Source: Paracoccaceae bacterium
GTDB taxonomy: Bacteria > Pseudomonadota > Alphaproteobacteria > Rhodobacterales > Rhodobacteraceae
Direction of reading: 5' to 3'
Assembly (NCBI GenBank): GCA_003250135.1
Contig: QKHF01000126.1
Location: 1-16,712 of the forward strand
Length of the DNA stretch: 16,712 nucleotides
The notes beneath the pieces are model-generated. The model had not been told where the DNA came from, ran no database searches, and saw only the letters and a program-made list of their open reading frames with translations. The stretch's first letter is position 1; every line of letters begins with the position of its first letter. This document shows, piece by piece, positions 13,502 through 16,712 of the stretch. The position numbers were made by a program, and so were the translations under genes.

Positions 13502-13529
13502 TTGACGTCGGGCGCCCGTTTCGTGCAAA
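13502..13529 (+). promoter_or_regulatory. bioB: Candidate promoter of the bio operon
   Basis: TTGACG (13502-13507) is a good -35 element; after a 16-base spacer, TGCAAA (13524-13529) is a weak -10. Transcription would start near 13536, about 60 bases before bioB. The spacer holds the small palindrome GGGCGCCC. Nothing matches the alphaproteobacterial BioR box (TTATMKATAA) or the BirA operator between 13395 and 13595. Confidence 0.3.
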
Positions 13530-13595
13530 ACCTGCCCAAGACTGGCGCGCGCCGAACCGACGCGCCTGCGAGAACAATCGCTCGGGAGACTGCGG

Positions 13596-14603
13596 ATGGA
13601 GCTGGCGGCCACGACCACAACGGCGGACAGGACGAGCGCGCGACCGCATCTCCGCCGCGACTGGACGCGCGAAGAGGCGCAGGCGATCTACGAGGCGCCA
13701 TTCAACGACCTGCTGTTTCGCGCCCAGACCGTTCATCGTAAGAACTTCGATCCCAACAAGGTGCAGATGAGCCGCCTGCTGTCGATCAAGACCGGCGGCT
13801 GCCCGGAAGATTGCGGCTATTGCAGCCAGTCGGCGCGCAACGGCTCCACCCTGTCCGCCTCGAAGCTGATGGAGGTGCAGCGCGTCCTCGCCGAGGCCAA
13901 GAAGGCGAAGGACGCCGGCGCCACGCGCTATTGCATGGGCGCCGCCTGGCGCAGCCCGAAAGAGCGCGACATGGACGCCGTCATCGCCATGGTCGAGGGC
14001 GTCAAGGCGATGGGCATGGAGACCTGCATGACGCTGGGCATGCTGGACGACGGCCAGGTGTTCCGCCTGAAAGAGGCCGGGCTGGATTACTACAATCACA
14101 ACGTCGACACGTCCGAGCGGTACTACAGCGAGATCATCACCACCCGCACCTACGCCGACCGGCTGGAGACGCTGGACCGGGTTCGCCAGGCGGGCATCAA
14201 CGTCTGCTCCGGCGGCATCGTCGGCATGGGCGAGGAAAAGCAGGACCGCATCGACATGCTGGTCACGCTCGCCAACCTTGAGGAGCACCCGCAGTCGGTG
14301 CCGATCAACATGCTGATCCCGATCGAAAACACGCCGCTGGCCGACGTGGAGCAGATCGACCCGATTGAGTTCGTCCGCACCATCGCCACCGCCCGCATCC
14401 TGATGCCGGAAAGCTATGTGCGCCTGTCCGCGGGCCGAACCGAGATGAGCGACGAGACGCAGGCGCTTTGCTTCTTCGCCGGGGCCAACTCGATCTTTGT
14501 CGGAGACACGCTGCTGACCGCCGACAACCCGGACGAGGATCAGGACTCCGTGCTGTTCGCCAAGCTCGGCGTGAAACCGATGGCGCTCGACGACCACGCA
14601 TGA
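13596..14603 (+). CDS. bioB: Biotin synthase BioB
   Basis: BioB is a radical-SAM enzyme that inserts sulphur into dethiobiotin, the last step of biotin synthesis. The 335-residue protein carries the CxxxCxxC motif GGCPEDCGYCSQS (C69, C73, C76) for the [4Fe-4S] cluster. The [2Fe-2S] site cysteines are in RYCMGAAWR, METCMTLGML and NVCSGGIVGMGE, with the arginine ligand in VRLSAGR. YYNHNVDTS is the conserved substrate-contact loop. The ATG at 13596 has GGGAG seven bases upstream. It is the first gene of the operon; its stop overlaps the bioF start as ATGA. A 201-bp leader region separates it from the aminotransferase gene. Confidence 0.98.
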   Translation: MELAATTTTADRTSARPHLRRDWTREEAQAIYEAPFNDLLFRAQTVHRKNFDPNKVQMSRLLSIKTGGCPEDCGYCSQSARNGSTLSASKLMEVQRVLAEAKKAKDAGATRYCMGAAWRSPKERDMDAVIAMVEGVKAMGMETCMTLGMLDDGQVFRLKEAGLDYYNHNVDTSERYYSEIITTRTYADRLETLDRVRQAGINVCSGGIVGMGEEKQDRIDMLVTLANLEEHPQSVPINMLIPIENTPLADVEQIDPIEFVRTIATARILMPESYVRLSAGRTEMSDETQALCFFAGANSIFVGDTLLTADNPDEDQDSVLFAKLGVKPMALDDHA

Positions 14604-15742
14604 ACGGACAACTCGACCGCTATCAACGCGTGCTCTCCGGCCTTGAGCGCAAGAGCCGCCGGCGTTGTCTGATCTCGCGCGCCGGCATCGACTTCGCCTC
14701 GAACGACTATCTGGCGCTGGCCAATTCCTGCGCGCTGCGCGGCGCGGTGCTGCACGCGGTGGAGCGCGGCGTGCCCGTGGGCGCGGGCGGATCCCGCCTG
14801 CTGCGCGGCAACGATCCCGAGCACGAGGCGCTGGAGGAGGAAGCGGCGCAGTTCTTCGCCGCCGAACGCGCGCTCTATTTCGGCGGCGGCTATGTCGCCA
14901 ATTTCGCGATCCTCACCACCCTGCCGCAAAAGGGCGACCTGATCGTCGTTGACGAGTTGATCCACGCCAGTTGCCACGAAGGCGTCCGTTCCGCGCGCGC
15001 GGACTCCGCCATGGCCGCGCATAACGACGCCGGCGCGTTCGAGGACGCGATCGTCAAATGGCGCGCTGCGGGTGGCGTCGGCCGCATCTGGATCGTAGTC
15101 GAAAGCGTCTACTCGATGGACGGCGACCGCGCCCCGCTGGCCGAACTGATCGAGATCGCAGACCGTTACGAGGCGTTTCTGCTGATCGACGAAGCGCATG
15201 CGACCGGCGTCTTCGGGCCAGACGGCCGAGGCCTCTCCGCCGAGTACGAGGGCCGCGAAAACGTCATCGTGCTGCACACTTGCGGCAAGGCGCTGGGCGC
15301 GTCCGGCGCTCTCGTTTGCGCCTCTAACACGTTATGCGACTTCATCATCAACCGCGCCCGCCCCTTCATCTACGCCACCGCCCCCTCGCCGGTCATGGCC
15401 GCCGCGGTGCGCGAGGCGCTGGTGATCCTCAGGACCGAACCGGAGCGCCGCGCAAAGCTGGAGGCGCTGGTCGCCTACGCAAGCGCGATGGCCGAGGCGC
15501 GCTGCGGGGTGACGCCCAGCGGCTCCCAGATCCTGCCGGTGATCATCGGCGACAACGCCCGCACCATGGCCGTCGCCGCCGCGATGCAGGAGCGTGGCTA
15601 TGACATCCGGGGCGTGCGCCCGCCCACTGTGCCCGAGGGCACAGCGCGGCTGCGCGTCGCCATCACACTCAACACGGACCAGCAGACCGTCTCGGACATG
15701 CTGGACGCCCTGACGGAAGAGCTGGAGCGGAATTCGGTATGA
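14600..15742 (+). CDS. bioF: 8-amino-7-oxononanoate synthase BioF
   Basis: BioF condenses pimeloyl-ACP (or pimeloyl-CoA) with L-alanine using PLP, giving 8-amino-7-oxononanoate. The 380-residue protein shows the alpha-oxoamine synthase pattern: DFASNDYLALA (31-41), GAGGSRLLRGN (61-71), HxxLE-like HEALEEEAAQFF (75-86), DELIHASCHEGVR (118-130), ESVYSMDGDRAPL (168-180), LLIDEAHATGVFG with D197 and H200, and the Schiff-base lysine K230 in HTCGKALGASGA. The start is set by the ATGA overlap with bioB; the open frame upstream lies inside bioB. Its own stop overlaps the bioD start in the same way, suggesting translational coupling. Confidence 0.97.
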   Translation: MNGQLDRYQRVLSGLERKSRRRCLISRAGIDFASNDYLALANSCALRGAVLHAVERGVPVGAGGSRLLRGNDPEHEALEEEAAQFFAAERALYFGGGYVANFAILTTLPQKGDLIVVDELIHASCHEGVRSARADSAMAAHNDAGAFEDAIVKWRAAGGVGRIWIVVESVYSMDGDRAPLAELIEIADRYEAFLLIDEAHATGVFGPDGRGLSAEYEGRENVIVLHTCGKALGASGALVCASNTLCDFIINRARPFIYATAPSPVMAAAVREALVILRTEPERRAKLEALVAYASAMAEARCGVTPSGSQILPVIIGDNARTMAVAAAMQERGYDIRGVRPPTVPEGTARLRVAITLNTDQQTVSDMLDALTEELERNSV

Positions 15743-16383
15743 CCCATCGGGTCGTCGTCACCGGAACCGACACCGGCCTGGGCAAGACCATCTTCGCCGC
15801 CGCGCTGGCGGGTGCGCTGGACGGCTGCTACTGGAAGCCGCTGCAATCGGGAACCGAGGACGGAACTGACGCGGACGTGGTGCGCCGCCTGAGCGGCCTT
15901 CCCTCTGATCGAGTCCTGCCCGAAGCGCATGTCTTCCGCACCCCGGTCTCGCCGCATCAGGCGGCGGAGATCGACGGCGTTATCGTGAACGCGACGGCGC
16001 TGAACCCGCCCGCCTGCGACCGCCCCTTGGTGATCGAAGGCGCCGGCGGGCTGATGGTTCCGGTGACGCGGAACACCCTGTTCATCGACATCTTCGCCCG
16101 CTGGGCCGAGCCCGTGGTTCTGGTCGCCCGAACCGCTTTGGGAACCATCAATCACTCCCTTCTTTCCATCGAAGCGATGCGGATGCGCGGCATCCCCATT
16201 CTCGGCGTCGCCTTTGTCGGGGACGAATACGCCGAGACGGAACGGGTGATCTGCGACTTCGGAGGCGTCAAGCGTCTCGGCCGCCTGCCCTCGCTATATC
16301 CCCTGAATGCAGACTCGCTGACCGAGGCCTTCGCCCAAAATTTCGACATCTCCGATTTCGCGCCGGGGGCGCCGACGACATGA
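15739..16383 (+). CDS. bioD: Dethiobiotin synthetase BioD
   Basis: BioD uses ATP and CO2 to close the ureido ring of 7,8-diaminopelargonate, forming dethiobiotin. The 214-residue protein has the P-loop GTDTGLGKT (9-17), the substrate-binding YWKPLQSGTED with K33, and EGAGGLMVP (100-108), the Mg-ATP and diaminopelargonate site. The usual ARTxLGTINHSLLS block follows as ARTALGTINHSLLS. Both ends overlap neighbouring genes by ATGA. Length and motifs are normal for the short bacterial form. Confidence 0.96.
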   Translation: MTHRVVVTGTDTGLGKTIFAAALAGALDGCYWKPLQSGTEDGTDADVVRRLSGLPSDRVLPEAHVFRTPVSPHQAAEIDGVIVNATALNPPACDRPLVIEGAGGLMVPVTRNTLFIDIFARWAEPVVLVARTALGTINHSLLSIEAMRMRGIPILGVAFVGDEYAETERVICDFGGVKRLGRLPSLYPLNADSLTEAFAQNFDISDFAPGAPTT

Positions 16384-16712
16384 CCCGCTCGCCGATCTGG
16401 CACCCGTTCACGCAGCACGCGATCCTGCCCGAGATGGTGGAGATCGCGCGCGGCGAAGGCGCTTATCTGGAAACGCCGGACGGCCGGCGGATTCTCGACG
16501 CCATCTCTTCGTGGTGGGTGGTCACCCATGGCCACCGGCACCCCCACATCGTGCAGGCGATCAAGGATCAGGCGGACAAGCTGGATCAGGTCATCTTCGC
16601 GGGCCACACCCATGAGCCCGCGGAGAAACTGGCCCGTCGCCTCGTGGACATCACGCCCGCCACGCTGGAGCACGTGTTCTTCTCGGACTCGGGCTCCACC
16701 TCGGTCGAGGTC
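16380..16712 (+). CDS. bioA: Adenosylmethionine-8-amino-7-oxononanoate aminotransferase BioA, 5' part
   Basis: BioA transfers an amino group from S-adenosylmethionine to 8-amino-7-oxononanoate, giving 7,8-diaminopelargonate. Only the first 111 residues are in the window; the right edge cuts the gene, so the PLP lysine is not visible. The opening IWHPFTQH (6-13), the block SSWWVVTHGHRHP (43-55), FAGHTHEPA and the phosphate-binding FFSDSGSTSVEV (100-111) are typical of BioA. The WW motif in particular distinguishes it from ornithine-type aminotransferases of the same fold. The start is fixed by the ATGA overlap with bioD. Other biotin genes, such as bioZ, may follow beyond the edge; this is inference from related operons. 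Confidence 0.95.
   Translation, partial: MTRSPIWHPFTQHAILPEMVEIARGEGAYLETPDGRRILDAISSWWVVTHGHRHPHIVQAIKDQADKLDQVIFAGHTHEPAEKLARRLVDITPATLEHVFFSDSGSTSVEV

Noticed and set aside
12099..14597. Very long minus-strand open frame (832 codons) antisense to the aminotransferase and bioB genes
   Set aside because: Both plus-strand genes are fully supported by motifs. The antisense product is low-complexity, rich in R, H, G, A, D and V, with no recognisable domain, a common effect of high GC content.
1..16712. Search for a defence system, CRISPR array, mobile element or secondary-metabolite cluster
   Set aside because: No regularly spaced repeats, transposase, integrase, nuclease-effector pair or biosynthetic megasynthase was seen. 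Nearly all genes belong to known housekeeping families.

Overview
This GC-rich window carries ordinary chromosomal genes of an alphaproteobacterium. The assignment rests on three conserved neighbourhoods: surA-pdxA-rsmA, prfA-prmC-DUF4167, and a rodZ-like gene next to ispG. It is supported by an LdtR-type MarR regulator, a DUF4167 gene and a tightly packed bioBFDA operon. The order cannot be fixed from the window; Rhizobiales, Caulobacterales or Parvularculales-like lineages are all possible. I see no rRNA, tRNA, insertion sequence, phage gene or CRISPR array.

Layout. Positions 1-2386 (+): the 3' end of a SurA-like periplasmic chaperone gene, then pdxA (vitamin B6) and rsmA (16S rRNA dimethylation), joined by 4-base start/stop overlaps. 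Positions 2439-5146 (-): prfA (release factor 1), prmC (methylates the release factor) and a DUF4167 gene, read right to left. Positions 5238-6041: a small secreted cysteine-rich protein (+) converges with a DUF1499 membrane protein (-), and their 3' ends overlap by 93 bp. Positions 6156-8665 (-): a RodZ-like membrane protein followed by ispG (isoprenoid synthesis), which has a recognisable promoter of its own. Positions 8949-9455 (-): an LdtR-like MarR regulator. Positions 9555-12102 (-): tatD, an XRE regulator, sdhE and 3-hydroxyisobutyrate dehydrogenase. Positions 12192-13394 (+): a class I aspartate-type aminotransferase. Positions 13596-16712 (+): bioB, bioF, bioD and the start of bioA, each joined to the next by an ATGA overlap.

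Functionally the window covers cofactor synthesis (PLP, biotin, isoprenoid precursor), translation and ribosome maturation, envelope biogenesis (SurA, RodZ, LdtR) and some central metabolism (SdhE, valine catabolism, transamination). BioF, BioA and the aminotransferase use PLP, whose synthesis needs PdxA.

I did not find a convincing new multi-gene system. The points worth a second look are small: a probable leaderless gene for a secreted Cys-rich protein, its antisense overlap with a DUF1499 gene, an inverted repeat directly after the prmC stop codon, a repeat cluster upstream of the rodZ-like gene, an XRE-sdhE gene pair, and a biotin operon with no recognisable BioR or BirA site.
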